This document shows, one piece after another, positions 1 to 8,682 of a DNA stretch of 64,000 nucleotides. The notes beneath the pieces are model-generated. The model worked only from the letters and a program-made list of their open reading frames with translations. It was not told the DNA's origin and ran no database searches. The position numbers were made by a program, and so were the translations under genes. Within the stretch, counting starts at the first letter, position 1; every line of letters begins with the position of its first letter. Origin of the DNA: Bog-756 sp963725275 (GTDB lineage Bacteria > Actinomycetota > Acidimicrobiia > Acidimicrobiales > RAAP-2); assembly GCA_963725275.1 (NCBI GenBank), contig CAVRXS010000003.1:310001-374000 (forward strand). Reading direction: 5' to 3'.

Positions 1-709
1 CCTCGGAGGGGGCCATGTTGTCGAGCATCACCACACTGGCTCCTGCGGCGACCGCTTCCTTGACCTGCCCGAGCCCGTCGCACTCGACTTCGACCATGCG
101 CCCCGGCCAGAGCCCGCGTGCCCGGGTGACCGCCTCGCCGATCGAGACACCCCCGAGATGGTTGTCCTTGATGAGCACGGCCTCCGACAGGCTGCCCCGG
201 TGGTTGTGGCCGCCGCCCGCCCGCACGGCCGCCTTCTCGAGGGCCCGCAGGCCCGGCGTCGTCTTGCGGGTGTCCAGGACGCGCGTCGCCGGATTGGCCG
301 CCCGCACCGCGTCGACGAACGCCCGGGTGAGTGTTGCGACGCCCGACAGGTGTCCGAGGAAGTTGAGCGCGGTCCGCTCGGCGGTCACGATCGAGCGCAG
401 CGACCCCTCGAGGGTGGCGACCACGTCCCCCGGGCCGACCGATGTCCCGTCGGCCCGCTCCCAGGCGATGTCCACCGCCGGGTCGATCTGGGTGACGGTC
501 TCGACGACGCAGGCCCGCCCTGCGATCACGCCGCGATCCCGGCACACGATGTCGACGACCGCACGACGCCCGGGGGGGAGCAGCGCCGCGCTCAGGTCCC
601 CGAGGGGCAGGACGTCCTCGGCGATGGCCCTCGCCACGGCCTCGACCACTGCCGCACGAGGGGGATTGCATTCCCGTTCCCGATCGGCACCCGCCGCGTC
701 CACGGTCAC
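1..709 (-). CDS. nadC: Nicotinate-nucleotide pyrophosphorylase (quinolinate phosphoribosyltransferase), 3' end cut by window
   Basis: Converts quinolinate and PRPP to nicotinate mononucleotide in de novo NAD synthesis (cytosolic). About 236 residues are visible and the C-terminus lies outside the window. Recognisable family motifs are VLDTRKTTPGLR, GGGHNHRGSL, IKDNH, VEVEC and, at the window edge, VVMLDNM, which together line the quinolinate/PRPP site. The GTG start at 709 overlaps the nadB stop in a GTGA, so it is probably translationally coupled and last of the visible cofactor operon. A nadA gene would be expected nearby but is not in view. Confidence 0.95.
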   Translation of the reverse strand, partial: MTVDAAGADRERECNPPRAAVVEAVARAIAEDVLPLGDLSAALLPPGRRAVVDIVCRDRGVIAGRACVVETVTQIDPAVDIAWERADGTSVGPGDVVATLEGSLRSIVTAERTALNFLGHLSGVATLTRAFVDAVRAANPATRVLDTRKTTPGLRALEKAAVRAGGGHNHRGSLSEAVLIKDNHLGGVSIGEAVTRARGLWPGRMVEVECDGLGQVKEAVAAGASVVMLDNMAPSE

Positions 710-2431
710 TGCGGTCCCCGGTCGGTCGGTGGTCCGGGCGGGGCCGCCGGGCTCGGTGCGGTCCGCACCAGGACGGTGTCGCCTGCCGTGTGGACGATGC
801 GACAGCGCCACGCGTCGGACAGCGCGGGATGGTCGCTGCGGGCGTGGGCCCCGCGGCTCTCGCGCCGGCGGGTCGCCGAGTCGAGGACGCTTGCCGCTGC
901 GGTCACCAGATTGGCCAGCTCACCGTGGGCGCGGTCGGTCGGGGTCCCGTGCCCGACGGCCCGGGACACCTCGTCGACCAGCCGATCGACCCGGGCCAGC
1001 GAGTCTGCGCTGCGCACCACCCCCACGCCCTCGGTCATCGCCCGCTGGAGCCGGTCGCGGGTCTTGGCCAGATCGGGCCACACGGCGCCGTCCTCCCCCT
1101 CCGCCGACCCAGGCGGTGATCCGCCGGGAGCAGCCTCCACCCAGGGCACGGGGGCCGATTCGACCCGGCCGGTGAGCACCGGGGCGAGCACCCCGGTGGC
1201 GGTCGGGCCGTCGCGCCCGGCGAGGATCGATTCGGCCAGGCGGGCGCCGAAGACCATGCCCTCGAGCAGCGAGTTCGAGGCGAGCCGGTTCGCACCGTGC
1301 ACGCCGGCGCAGGCGACCTCCCCGGCCGCCCAGAGGCCGGGCAGTGCCGTCGCCCCCCAGAGGTCGGTCAGGACGCCGCCGGAGAGGTAGTGGGCAGCCG
1401 GCGCGATCGGCAGCCAGTCGCTCGCCGGATCGAGTCCGATGGCGGCCAACGATGCCGCGATGGTCGGGAAGCGCGAGTCGAAGGACGCCAGGGCGGTGGC
1501 GTCCAGCCAGAGGTTCTCGACCCCCTGGGCGCGCATGCGTTCGGCCATCGCGCGGCTGACCACGTCCCGCGGGGCGAGCTCGTCCACGAAGCGCTCGCCC
1601 CGGGCGTCCCGGAGCAGGGCCCCGTGGCCTCGGAGCGCCTCGGAGAGCAGCGGGCGGGGCATCGCCGGGTGGTGGAGCGCGGTCGGGTGGAACTGCATGA
1701 ACTCGACGTCGGCGACGGGGACACCTGCCCGGAGGGCCATGGCCAGCCCGTCACCGGTGGCTCCGGCCGGGTTGGTGGTCACCGCGAAGAGCTGGCCCGC
1801 GCCGCCGGTTGCGAGCACGGTATGCGAGGCGCGGACCTCGATGAGCCGCCCATCTGCAGCGAGGGCGCGCACTCCCCGGCACCTGCCGTCCTCGATGAGC
1901 AGGTCCAGGGCGAACCACTCCTCGAGCACGGCCGCCACCGACGCGCGTGTGGCATCGACCAGCGCGCGCTCGACCTCGGCACCGGTCGCCGCGCCCCGCG
2001 TGGACCACGCGGGCTGTCGAGTGGCCGCCCTCGCGGGCGAGGGCGAGACCGCCCCCGGGCTGGCGATCGAAGACCGCACCCATCGCCACGAGCTCGTGCA
2101 CCCGCGACGGGCCCTCGTCCACCAGTACCCGCACGGCCTCGGTGTCGCAGAGCCCGGCCCCGGCGGCCAGGGTGTCCGCCAGGTGCAGATCGGTCGAGTC
2201 CTCGTCCCCGCCGAGCACCGCGGCCACCCCGCCCTGGGCCCAGCGGGTGGTCGACTGGGAGAGCTCGGCCTTGGTCAGGACGCCGACCCGGAGCCCCGCG
2301 CCCCTCTGCCCGGTTCGCCCGCCGGACCCGCCCATCGGAGCCGCCAGGCGCACCGCAGCGGACAGACCGGCGACCCCGCTGCCGAGGACCAGGACGTCGA
2401 GGGCACCCGGTGGCGGCGGGGACCCGCTCAC
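706..2431 (-). CDS. nadB: L-aspartate oxidase, frameshifted as sequenced
   Basis: FAD enzyme that oxidises L-aspartate to iminoaspartate, the first step of de novo NAD synthesis; pairs with nadC just downstream. The N-terminal half shows the dinucleotide-binding stretch VLGSGVAGLSAAVRLA and the flavin motif STTRWAQGGVAAV. The C-terminal half shows EFMQFHPTAL, HGANRLASNSLLEG and the succinate-dehydrogenase-type C-terminal domain. The two halves lie in different frames. The break falls at a C4 run (G4 on the coding strand, 1994-1997), between REGGHSTARVVHAG and GAATGAEVERAL. Restoring two G gives the uninterrupted family sequence of about 575 residues. GTG start at 2431 overlaps the panC stop (GTGA). 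The indel is probably a sequencing error. Confidence 0.9.
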
Positions 2432-3369
2432 GCCGAGGCGCGCGGGTCGAGATTGTCGATGAGACGCACCGGGCCGACCCCGGCCGCGATGAGCAGGCGG
2501 AGCGGTCGGGTGCCGGAGAGGTCCGCCGCCGGCTCGAGGTCGTCGGCGTCGACCAGGGCGGCGTAGTCGAGGACCGCTGCCGGTTCGGCCGACACCACCT
2601 CCGCCATAGCCGCCTCGACGGACCCTGCACACGCCCCCCGGTTCAGCTCGGCGGCACCGGCGCGCAGGGCCCGTGAGAGCGAGAGCGCGGCGCGGCGCTG
2701 ATCATCCGAGAGGCGGGCGTTGCGACTCGAGAGCGCGAGCCCGTCGCGGTCGCGCACCGTGGGACAGCCGACCACGTCGACCGGGAGCGAGAGGTCGCGG
2801 CTCACGCGCCGGACCAGCGCAAGCTGCTGGAAGTCCTTCTCGCCGAAGTAGGCGCGGCACCGGCCGGCGGCCGACAGGAGCTTGACCACGATGGTGGCCA
2901 CGCCGTCGAAGTGGCCGGGACGGGACTCGCCCTCCCACCGGCGACCGAGCGATGGCGCCGACACCGACGTGGCCGGGGGCTCCGGCCATCCGGGGTACAT
3001 CTCGGTGACCGAGGGGACGAAGGTCACGGCGGTCCCGGCTCCGGCCACCAGGGCCAGATCCGCCTCGAGCGTCCGGGGGTAGGCGGCCAGATCGCCGGCA
3101 TCGCCGAACTGGGTCGGGTTGACGAAGATCGAGACGGCCACCGTGTCGCATTCGGCGGCGGCCCGTTCGACGAGGGAGCGGTGGCCCGCGTGGAGGGCCC
3201 CCATGGTCGGCACGAGGCCCACGGTCCGCCCTGCGCCGCGTGCGGCGTCGAGCAGGCCGGAGAAGCCGGCGAGGGACTCGACCACCTCCAGGTCGCCGCT
3301 CCGTGCGCTCGTGCCCGGCCCGGACGCCGGATGCCCCGCACTGACCCGGGGGGCGAAGACGGTGGTCAT
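2428..3369 (-). CDS. panC: Pantothenate synthetase (pantoate-beta-alanine ligase)
   Basis: Joins pantoate and beta-alanine with ATP to give pantothenate, the coenzyme A precursor. The 313-residue protein has the class I nucleotidyltransferase HIGH-type motif in VPTMGALHAGHRSLV (about residues 53-67), FVNPTQFG, the Y-FGEKDFQQL stretch and the KMSKS-like LALSSRN. About 35 residues precede the usual start of the fold. The ATG at 3369 overlaps the stop of the upstream DUF2520 gene (ATGA) and its own stop overlaps the nadB start, so it sits in the middle of a coupled operon. Confidence 0.96.
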   Translation of the reverse strand: MTTVFAPRVSAGHPASGPGTSARSGDLEVVESLAGFSGLLDAARGAGRTVGLVPTMGALHAGHRSLVERAAAECDTVAVSIFVNPTQFGDAGDLAAYPRTLEADLALVAGAGTAVTFVPSVTEMYPGWPEPPATSVSAPSLGRRWEGESRPGHFDGVATIVVKLLSAAGRCRAYFGEKDFQQLALVRRVSRDLSLPVDVVGCPTVRDRDGLALSSRNARLSDDQRRAALSLSRALRAGAAELNRGACAGSVEAAMAEVVSAEPAAVLDYAALVDADDLEPAADLSGTRPLRLLIAAGVGPVRLIDNLDPRASA

Positions 3370-4172
3370 GCCACCTGCTCCGCCGGGGCCACGTCGACGC
3401 CGGCCGGCGCGGAGCCCGCCTCGGCAGCGCCAGGGTCGGCCGAGGTTTCCAGCGAGAGCCGCCGGGCGAGACCGACCAGGGCGTCGTAGGCGGCCAGCTC
3501 GGTGCGGTGCCCGGGCATGGCCGCGAGCACCTCCCTGTGGCGGTCCACCGTCTCCCAGTCGCCCCGGGCGGCCGGCCCGGTGAGTGCTGCGCGCGGGCCG
3601 AGCGCGAGCGCGTCGTCGGAGGCCGCCCGCAGGAGGCCGGCGAAGGCGCCGAGCGGGAGCCCGGCTGTGGCCGCCACCCGCTCGACCTGACCCATGAGGG
3701 CCACCAGGTGGTTGGCCGCGATGACCGCAGCCGCGTGGTATGCCGCGCGGTGCCGGTCGTCGACCTCGACGGGATGACCACCGAGCGACTCGGCCACCGT
3801 CCGGGCGGCCGGGTCGCCGGCCACCGCGAAGGTGATCCCCGAGCGCAGGCGCTCGGCTCCGATGGCGGGGGTGGGCAGCGGCACCAGCGGGTGCAGTGAG
3901 CCACGGCGGGGGTGGCCCCCGAGGACGTCGAGGCCGAGCGAGCCCGAGAGGTGGATGACCGCGGTTGTGGCAACCGGCCGGATCCGGGCGGCCACCTCCG
4001 CCACGGTGTCGTCGGGGGTGGCGATGATCAGCAGATCGACGCCGGCGGCGGCGTCGATCGGAGAGCGCTCGCGCCCCCAGGCGCCTCGCGGCTGGTACCC
4101 CCCTGCCGCCTCGAGGGCGACCACCATCGAACTGCCGGCTCGGCCGGGCCCGACTACGCGGAATCTGGTCAC
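3366..4172 (-). CDS. Rossmann-fold DUF2520 family oxidoreductase-like protein
   Basis: 268 residues. The N-terminal NAD(P)-binding Rossmann region reads FRVVGPGRAGSSMVVAL, followed by LLIIATPDDTV and VIHLSGSLGLDVL, as in the Rossmann-like plus DUF2520 family that resembles F420/NADP reductases and ketopantoate reductases. The C-terminal helical DUF2520 domain contains YHAAAVIAANHLVALM. The gene is coupled to panC by an ATGA overlap, the same neighbourhood this family has in other actinobacteria. No panE or panB is visible, so a pantoate-forming role is attractive but is inference from position only. GTG start at 4172 follows AACGTCGAAAGG. Confidence 0.85.
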   Translation of the reverse strand: MTRFRVVGPGRAGSSMVVALEAAGGYQPRGAWGRERSPIDAAAGVDLLIIATPDDTVAEVAARIRPVATTAVIHLSGSLGLDVLGGHPRRGSLHPLVPLPTPAIGAERLRSGITFAVAGDPAARTVAESLGGHPVEVDDRHRAAYHAAAVIAANHLVALMGQVERVAATAGLPLGAFAGLLRAASDDALALGPRAALTGPAARGDWETVDRHREVLAAMPGHRTELAAYDALVGLARRLSLETSADPGAAEAGSAPAGVDVAPAEQVA

Positions 4173-4240
4173 GAGACCCCTTTCGACGTTCCAGCCCCGG
4201 GTGGGTGCCGTTCGCGTCAGAGAATCCGGATACTGCCGGT

Positions 4241-4740
4241 TCAGAGCATACCCACGACCCGGACCTCGCCACCAGCGGCCGCAACGTCGGCCGGGTCGAC
4301 CAGGTCCGGGGCCAGCTCGGCGAGTGGCGCGAGCACGAACCGGCGTTCGCGCCAGCGCGGGTGCGGCACGGTCAGGTGGGGATCGTCGAGCACGACCCCG
4401 TCCATCCAGATGAGGTCGGCATCGAGGGTGCGGGGCCCCCAGCGCACGCTCCGCACACGGCCTGCCGCCGCCTCCAGGCGGTGGCACTGCTCGAGGATCC
4501 GGTAGGGGTCGGTGCCCGGCGTGACGGCCAGCTCGACCACCAGGTTGAGGTACGGGTCCTGGTGGTCGGGACCACCGACCGGTTCGGTCTCGTAGACCCG
4601 GGAGACGGCGCTGACCCACGGGTCGCCTCCCGCACGGAGCTGGTCCACCGCCCGGCGCAGGTGGGAGAGGCGGTCACCGAGATTGGAGCCGAGCGAGAGG
4701 AAGGCCCGCTCGGTCGGTGGCTCGGCGCGCGGGCGCTCAC
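4241..4740 (-). CDS. folK: 2-amino-4-hydroxy-6-hydroxymethyldihydropteridine pyrophosphokinase, frameshifted near its start
   Basis: Transfers pyrophosphate from ATP to 6-hydroxymethyl-dihydropterin in folate synthesis. The HPPK fold is clear: FLSLGSNLGDRLSHLRRAV at the N-terminus, VYETEPVGG, PYLNLVVEL, and the signature VRWGPRTLDADLIWMDG with PHPRW. No start codon lies in this frame before the conserved AFLSLGSN. The natural start is GTG at 4740, overlapping the folB stop (GTGA) like the rest of this operon, but it is in another frame. A single missing base in the GC-rich stretch at about 4725-4732 would join MSAR to AEPPTERAFLSLG. Most likely a sequencing error. 68 bases separate it from the DUF2520 gene. 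Confidence 0.9.
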
Positions 4741-5132
4741 CGATCGCGGGCCACCCGCACGCCCACGCTGGCGATGTCCATCGGCAGCGGGGGTCGGAGC
4801 TTGCGCAGGGTCACGGTCACCCCGCTGATCCGCGAGTCGACCGCCAACACCGCGCGGGCCACCTGGCCGGCCAACCCTTCGAGCAGCCCGTAGGAGCGGG
4901 GACCGGCGACGGTGGCCGTGACCACCCCGGCGACGGCGCCGTAGTCGACGGTGTCGGACAACCGGTCGGAGGCCCCGGCGGGTCCGAGGTCGAGGGCCAG
5001 ATCGAGGTCGATCTCGAACGGCTGCGCCCGGGTCCGCTCCTCGGGCAGCACCCCGTGGGTACCGACCACCCGGATGCCCCGGAGCTCGATCCGGTCCCCT
5101 CCCGCGTGGACGTCGTCCCCGGGGAGCGGCAT
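4737..5132 (-). CDS. folB: Dihydroneopterin aldolase
   Basis: Cleaves 7,8-dihydroneopterin to 6-hydroxymethyl-dihydropterin and glycolaldehyde. The 131-residue protein has the family pattern IELRGIRVVGTHGVLPEER, the DTVDYGAVAG stretch, LLEGLAGQVA and a C-terminal V-VRKP-like segment (TVTLRKLRPPLP). The ATG at 5132 overlaps the stop of the phosphatase-like gene (TGATG) and its own TGA overlaps the folK GTG. Substrate and product flow matches the gene order folP-folB-folK. Confidence 0.94.
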   Translation of the reverse strand: MPLPGDDVHAGGDRIELRGIRVVGTHGVLPEERTRAQPFEIDLDLALDLGPAGASDRLSDTVDYGAVAGVVTATVAGPRSYGLLEGLAGQVARAVLAVDSRISGVTVTLRKLRPPLPMDIASVGVRVARDR

Positions 5133-5671
5133 CAGGCGGGGCGCGAGGCGCCGCCGCCGTGCTGGGCCGGTGCCGGGGCGAGTTGGCCGGCGGCCGCAAC
5201 CACCTCACGCCCGGCGGGACCCATCGGGTGCCCGGTCATGTGCTCGAGCACGGTGGTCGCCTGCGGACCGCTCGGCAGCCGGTCCGACCAGAGCAGGTAC
5301 CCGGCGATGACCCCGGTCACCCGGTCGCCGAGCTCCTCCTGGTGGACGAGGATCCGCTCACCGTTGGCCAGCCGGCTGTGGACGTCCCGGTACACCTCGG
5401 CCAGCACGGCCCGCACGTCGCCGGAGTTGGGCAACGGGTAGTGCACGCTGGCCAGCTCCTTCTCCTCGTAGGCCTGCAGGTTGTGCGAGGACGGCAGCAG
5501 CGACACGACCCGGGTGAACCCCTGGACCTGGAGCCAGATGATCTCCTCCTGGCGGCGCACCTTGCGGTGGTTGGGAGCGAAGCCGCCGGGCCGCTCACTC
5601 ATCGCCAGCCGGTCCTTGATGACCCACGTGAAGTTGCGCGGGGGGATCCCCGCCGCCCATTTTCCCTTCAC
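5132..5671 (-). CDS. Protein-tyrosine/dual-specificity phosphatase-like protein lacking the catalytic cysteine
   Basis: 179 residues, encoded between folP and folB with 4-base and 1-base overlaps on the two sides. Residues about 45-150 resemble the dual-specificity phosphatase core: WVIKDRLAMSERPGG, a VVSLLPS strand, and the position of the P-loop reads ILVHQEELGDRVTGVIAGYLLW. The canonical loop is HCx5R(S/T)G; here the nucleophilic Cys is Gln while His, the loop Arg and TG remain. The fold assignment is from pattern and the loss of catalysis is inferred. Its coupling to folate genes suggests a binding or regulatory role. GTG start at 5671 overlaps the folP stop. Confidence 0.7.
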   Translation of the reverse strand: MKGKWAAGIPPRNFTWVIKDRLAMSERPGGFAPNHRKVRRQEEIIWLQVQGFTRVVSLLPSSHNLQAYEEKELASVHYPLPNSGDVRAVLAEVYRDVHSRLANGERILVHQEELGDRVTGVIAGYLLWSDRLPSGPQATTVLEHMTGHPMGPAGREVVAAAGQLAPAPAQHGGGASRPA

Positions 5672-6540
5672 ACTCCGACCTCCGTGCCCGCCATCGATTT
5701 GTCTCGAGGCCCCGGTGTCCCCATCCCTCGCACCGCACCGGGGTCCACCCGGCCGACCAGGAACGCCGCCTGCCGGGTCGCGGCGACGTCGTGGACCCGG
5801 ACCATACCCGCACCGAGGGCGAGGGCCCAGGTGGCCGTGGCCACCGAGCCGGCCAGCCGATCGGCCACCGGGAGCGGGGTGCCGTCCGGACCTGCCCCGA
5901 TCACCCCGAGGAATCGCTTCCGACTGGTCCCGACCAGCACCGGGTACCCGGTGGCCACCAGGGCGTCGAGTCCCGCGAGCAGCGCAAGGTTGTGCTCGAC
6001 CGTCTTCCCGAAGCCGATGCCCGGGTCGATCCAGACTTCGGAGACACCCGCAGCGGTGGCCCGCTGCGCACGGTCCACCAGGAGGTCCCGGACCTCGTCC
6101 ACGACGTCGTCGTACCGGGGGTCGTCCTGCATCGAGGCCGGGGACCCCTTCCGGTGCATGGCCACCCACCCGACCCCGAGGCGGCCGGCCACCGGCCAGA
6201 GCGAGGCCGACACGTCGTTGATCAGCGTGGCGCCGGCGGCCACCGCGGCCTCGGCGACCACCTCCTTCGAGGTGTCGACCGACACGCGCACGTGTGGCGC
6301 GAGGGCGTCGACGACCGGGAGTACCCTGCGGAGCTCCTCCTCGACCGGCACTAGTTCGGCCCCGGGCCGGGTCGACTCGCCCCCGACATCCACGATGTCG
6401 GCTCCCTCAGCGATCATCTCGTGCCCTCTGGTGATGGCCTGACGACTCTCGAACCACATGCCGCCATCGGAGAACGAGTCGGGGGTCACATTGAGGATCC
6501 CCATCACCAGGGCTCGCTCCTCTGTAGCGGGGCCGGGCAT
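5668..6540 (-). CDS. folP: Dihydropteroate synthase
   Basis: Condenses hydroxymethyl-dihydropterin pyrophosphate with p-aminobenzoate; TIM-barrel enzyme and sulfonamide target. 290 residues with the first signature MGILNVTPDSFSDGG (about 13-27), the second signature DIVDVGGESTRPGAE (about 48-62), VSVDTSKEVV, INDVSA, WIDPGIGFGKTVEHNL and LVGTSRKRFLG. Start ATG 6540 sits 7 bases after TACGCT, so this gene probably opens a new, leaderless transcript that runs through folB, folK and the pan/nad genes. Confidence 0.97.
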   Translation of the reverse strand: MPGPATEERALVMGILNVTPDSFSDGGMWFESRQAITRGHEMIAEGADIVDVGGESTRPGAELVPVEEELRRVLPVVDALAPHVRVSVDTSKEVVAEAAVAAGATLINDVSASLWPVAGRLGVGWVAMHRKGSPASMQDDPRYDDVVDEVRDLLVDRAQRATAAGVSEVWIDPGIGFGKTVEHNLALLAGLDALVATGYPVLVGTSRKRFLGVIGAGPDGTPLPVADRLAGSVATATWALALGAGMVRVHDVAATRQAAFLVGRVDPGAVRGMGTPGPRDKSMAGTEVGV

Positions 6541-6547
6541 CGGCCAC

Positions 6548-6553
6548 AGCGTA
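6548..6553 (-). promoter_or_regulatory. -10 element for leaderless folP mRNA
   Basis: TACGCT on the minus strand, followed by 7 bases and then the folP ATG. There is no Shine-Dalgarno sequence in between. The predicted transcription start is at or next to the A of the start codon. Confidence 0.6.
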
Positions 6554-6591
6554 AACCAGCCCGATCCGGTCCGCGCCGGGCCGTCGGGCGC

Positions 6592-7161
6592 TCAGCGGCC
6601 GCGGACGAACTGCATCGCCTCGAACCTGGTCGAGGCGTCGGTCCGGAACAGGCCCCGGACCGCGGAGGTGATGGTCGAGGTCCCCGACTTCTTCACGCCG
6701 CGCATCGACATGCAGAGGTGCTCGGCGTCGACGACCACCAGGACCCCTATGGGGTCGAGGGCCTCCTCGATGGCGTCGGCGATCTCGGTCGTCATGCGCT
6801 CCTGGACCTGGAGGCGCCGTGCATACCCGTCGACCAGGCGGGCGAGCTTGGAGAGACCGGTGATTCGGCCGTCCTTGCCGGGGATGTACGCGACGTGCGC
6901 CTTGCCCATGAACGGCACCATGTGGTGCTCGCACAACGAGGCGAAGGGGATGTCCCGGACCATGACCATCTCGTCGTGCTCCGCGGCGAAGCTGATCTCC
7001 AGGTGGTCTGCCGGGTTCTCGCCGAATCCGGCGAACAACTCCTCGTACATCCTGGCCACCCTGCCGGGTGTCAGGCGCAGCCCGTCCCGGGTCGGGTCCT
7101 CTCCGACCGCCTCCAGGATCTCGAGGACGGCCCGCTCGATGCGCTCCTTGTCCACGCTCAT
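6592..7161 (-). CDS. folE: GTP cyclohydrolase I
   Basis: Makes dihydroneopterin triphosphate from GTP, the first step of folate synthesis. 189 residues. Zinc-binding and catalytic motifs are present: FASLCEHHMVPFMGKAHVAYIP, ITGLSKLARLVDGYARRLQVQERMT, and the second zinc cysteine in EHLCMSMRGV. The ATG at 7161 is preceded by GGAGAGGTGAGCGGACG, giving a usable ribosome-binding site. It lies 25 bases after hpt in the same direction. The ftsH gene that commonly separates hpt and folE in actinobacteria is absent. Confidence 0.97.
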   Translation of the reverse strand: MSVDKERIERAVLEILEAVGEDPTRDGLRLTPGRVARMYEELFAGFGENPADHLEISFAAEHDEMVMVRDIPFASLCEHHMVPFMGKAHVAYIPGKDGRITGLSKLARLVDGYARRLQVQERMTTEIADAIEEALDPIGVLVVVDAEHLCMSMRGVKKSGTSTITSAVRGLFRTDASTRFEAMQFVRGR

Positions 7162-7186
7162 CGTCCGCTCACCTCTCCGCTCGTGA

Positions 7187-7765
7187 CTACCCGACCGGGC
7201 CGGCGTACCCGTGGATGGCCGGCAGGTTCCGGAAGCGCTCGTCCACGTCGAGGCCGTAGCCGACGACGAAGTCGGCCGGGATGTGGAACCCGACGTAGCG
7301 CAGGTCGAGGGCGGTCCGCTGCTGGCCATCCTTGACCAGGAGTGCGCAGACCTCGAGGCTCGCCGGCTCCCGGGCGAGCAGATAGCGCTGGAGGTAGCTG
7401 AGGGTGAGCCCGCTGTCGACGATGTCCTCGACGACGAGCACATGGCGGCCGAGCAGATCGACGTCGAGATCCTTCACGATCCGGACCACGCCGGAGGTGC
7501 GGGTCGCGCTCCCGTAGGAGGAAATGGCCATGAAGTCGACCTCGACCGGCAGGGCGATGGCCCGCGAGAGGTCGCTCATGAACATGAAGGCGCCCTTCAG
7601 CACCCCGACCAGCAGTGGGGCCCGGTCCGAATAGTCGGCGGTGATGGCCTCGCCGAGCTCGGCGATCCTGGCCTGGAGCACGTCCTCGGGGACGATCACC
7701 GGGCCCACTTCGATGCCGTCCTCGAGCCGCGGCGCGGTGGCGCGCTGGTTCCCGCGGATGGTCAC
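7187..7765 (-). CDS. hpt: Hypoxanthine phosphoribosyltransferase
   Basis: Purine salvage enzyme converting hypoxanthine/guanine and PRPP to IMP/GMP. 192 residues. LLVGVLKGAFMFMSDL, the PRPP loop VLVVEDIVDSGLTLSYL and the base-binding VGFHIPADFVVGYGLD are diagnostic. GTG start at 7765 overlaps the tilS stop (GTGA), matching the conserved tilS-hpt pair. Confidence 0.95.
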   Translation of the reverse strand: MTIRGNQRATAPRLEDGIEVGPVIVPEDVLQARIAELGEAITADYSDRAPLLVGVLKGAFMFMSDLSRAIALPVEVDFMAISSYGSATRTSGVVRIVKDLDVDLLGRHVLVVEDIVDSGLTLSYLQRYLLAREPASLEVCALLVKDGQQRTALDLRYVGFHIPADFVVGYGLDVDERFRNLPAIHGYAGPVG

Positions 7766-8682
7766 GGCACGACTGTACCGGAGCGCCGGGCGACCTCCTC
7801 CGTGACGACCGAGAGGCGACCGCCCGACCGGGAGACCCGGACACCGCCGGGCACCTCGGTGGCCCGTCGTTCGAGACGGGCAACTTCGAGCACCCGGTCG
7901 ACCGCCCCGAGGGGCGGTGGGTAGGAGCCGGCCCCGGTCAGCCACCGGCGCACGGTCCGCCGGGCCAGGGGCGCGGGGGCCGCGGCGAGAGCGGCCGCGT
8001 CGGTCGGGTCGAGCAGCCCGCCCGCCCGGTCGAGAAGATCGGCGTCGCCGGCCAGCGCCCCGGCCTGGCGGCAGAGCACGGGCACGATGTCCCGCCCGGC
8101 GATGGCCGAGCAGAGCGGGAGCAACTCGGCCCGCACGCGGTTGCGGACGAACCGGCGGTCGTCGTTGGACGGGTCACGGACCGGGACGAGGTCGAGGTGC
8201 TCGCAGAGGGCCACCGTCTCGGCCCGGCGCAGGTCGAGCAGCGGGTGAGCCGGACCGGACCGCATAGCGGCCAGACCGTGAACGCCCGAACCCCGCAGCA
8301 GGTTGACGAGGACCGTCTCCGCCTGGTCGTCTGCTGTGTGGCCGGTGGCCGCCCCCGGGCCGATCGCCGCTCTGCGGGCAGCGCGGGCCCGTGCTTCGAG
8401 GTTGGGCCCGTCGGCCAGGCGGACCCGCTCGGACCGGAATGCGGCCCCGAAGCGCGCCGCCGCCGCGGCCACGAGGTCCGCCTCCGCCGCGGAGCCGTCG
8501 CGCAATCCGTGGTCGACGTGGACCGCGGTCACCCGGCAGCCCGCGGCGACGGCAAGGACCAGCAGCGAGAGCGAGTCGGCCCCGCCCGAGACGGCGCACA
8601 CCAACGGCTCGCCCGGCGGCGGGAACGTGCACCGTCCGAGCAGCGCGGCGACGAGCGGATCCTCGGCCGGATCAGGAGGCAA
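7762..8682 (-). CDS. tilS: tRNA(Ile)-lysidine synthase
   Basis: Converts C34 to lysidine in tRNA-Ile(CAU), changing its decoding from Met to Ile. The N-type ATP pyrophosphatase PP-loop reads CAVSGGADSLSLLVLA; VHVDHGLR, EARAR-ARR, ATGHTADDQAETVLVNLLRGSGVHGL and the NDDRRFVRNRVR stretch follow. About 306 residues from a proposed TTG start at 8682, which overlaps the end of the DUF2342 gene. No ATG or GTG lies nearer that keeps the whole fold, so the exact start is uncertain. Confidence 0.9.
   Translation of the reverse strand: MPPDPAEDPLVAALLGRCTFPPPGEPLVCAVSGGADSLSLLVLAVAAGCRVTAVHVDHGLRDGSAAEADLVAAAAARFGAAFRSERVRLADGPNLEARARAARRAAIGPGAATGHTADDQAETVLVNLLRGSGVHGLAAMRSGPAHPLLDLRRAETVALCEHLDLVPVRDPSNDDRRFVRNRVRAELLPLCSAIAGRDIVPVLCRQAGALAGDADLLDRAGGLLDPTDAAALAAAPAPLARRTVRRWLTGAGSYPPPLGAVDRVLEVARLERRATEVPGGVRVSRSGGRLSVVTEEVARRSGTVVP

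Noticed and set aside
15..1390. Overlapping plus-strand frames at the window start
   Set aside because: They lie opposite nadC and nadB, whose protein motifs are unmistakable.
2428..4284. 618-residue frame joining panC to upstream sequence
   Set aside because: The extra N-terminus is the DUF2520 gene read out of frame; panC has its own ATG at 3369 overlapping the upstream stop.
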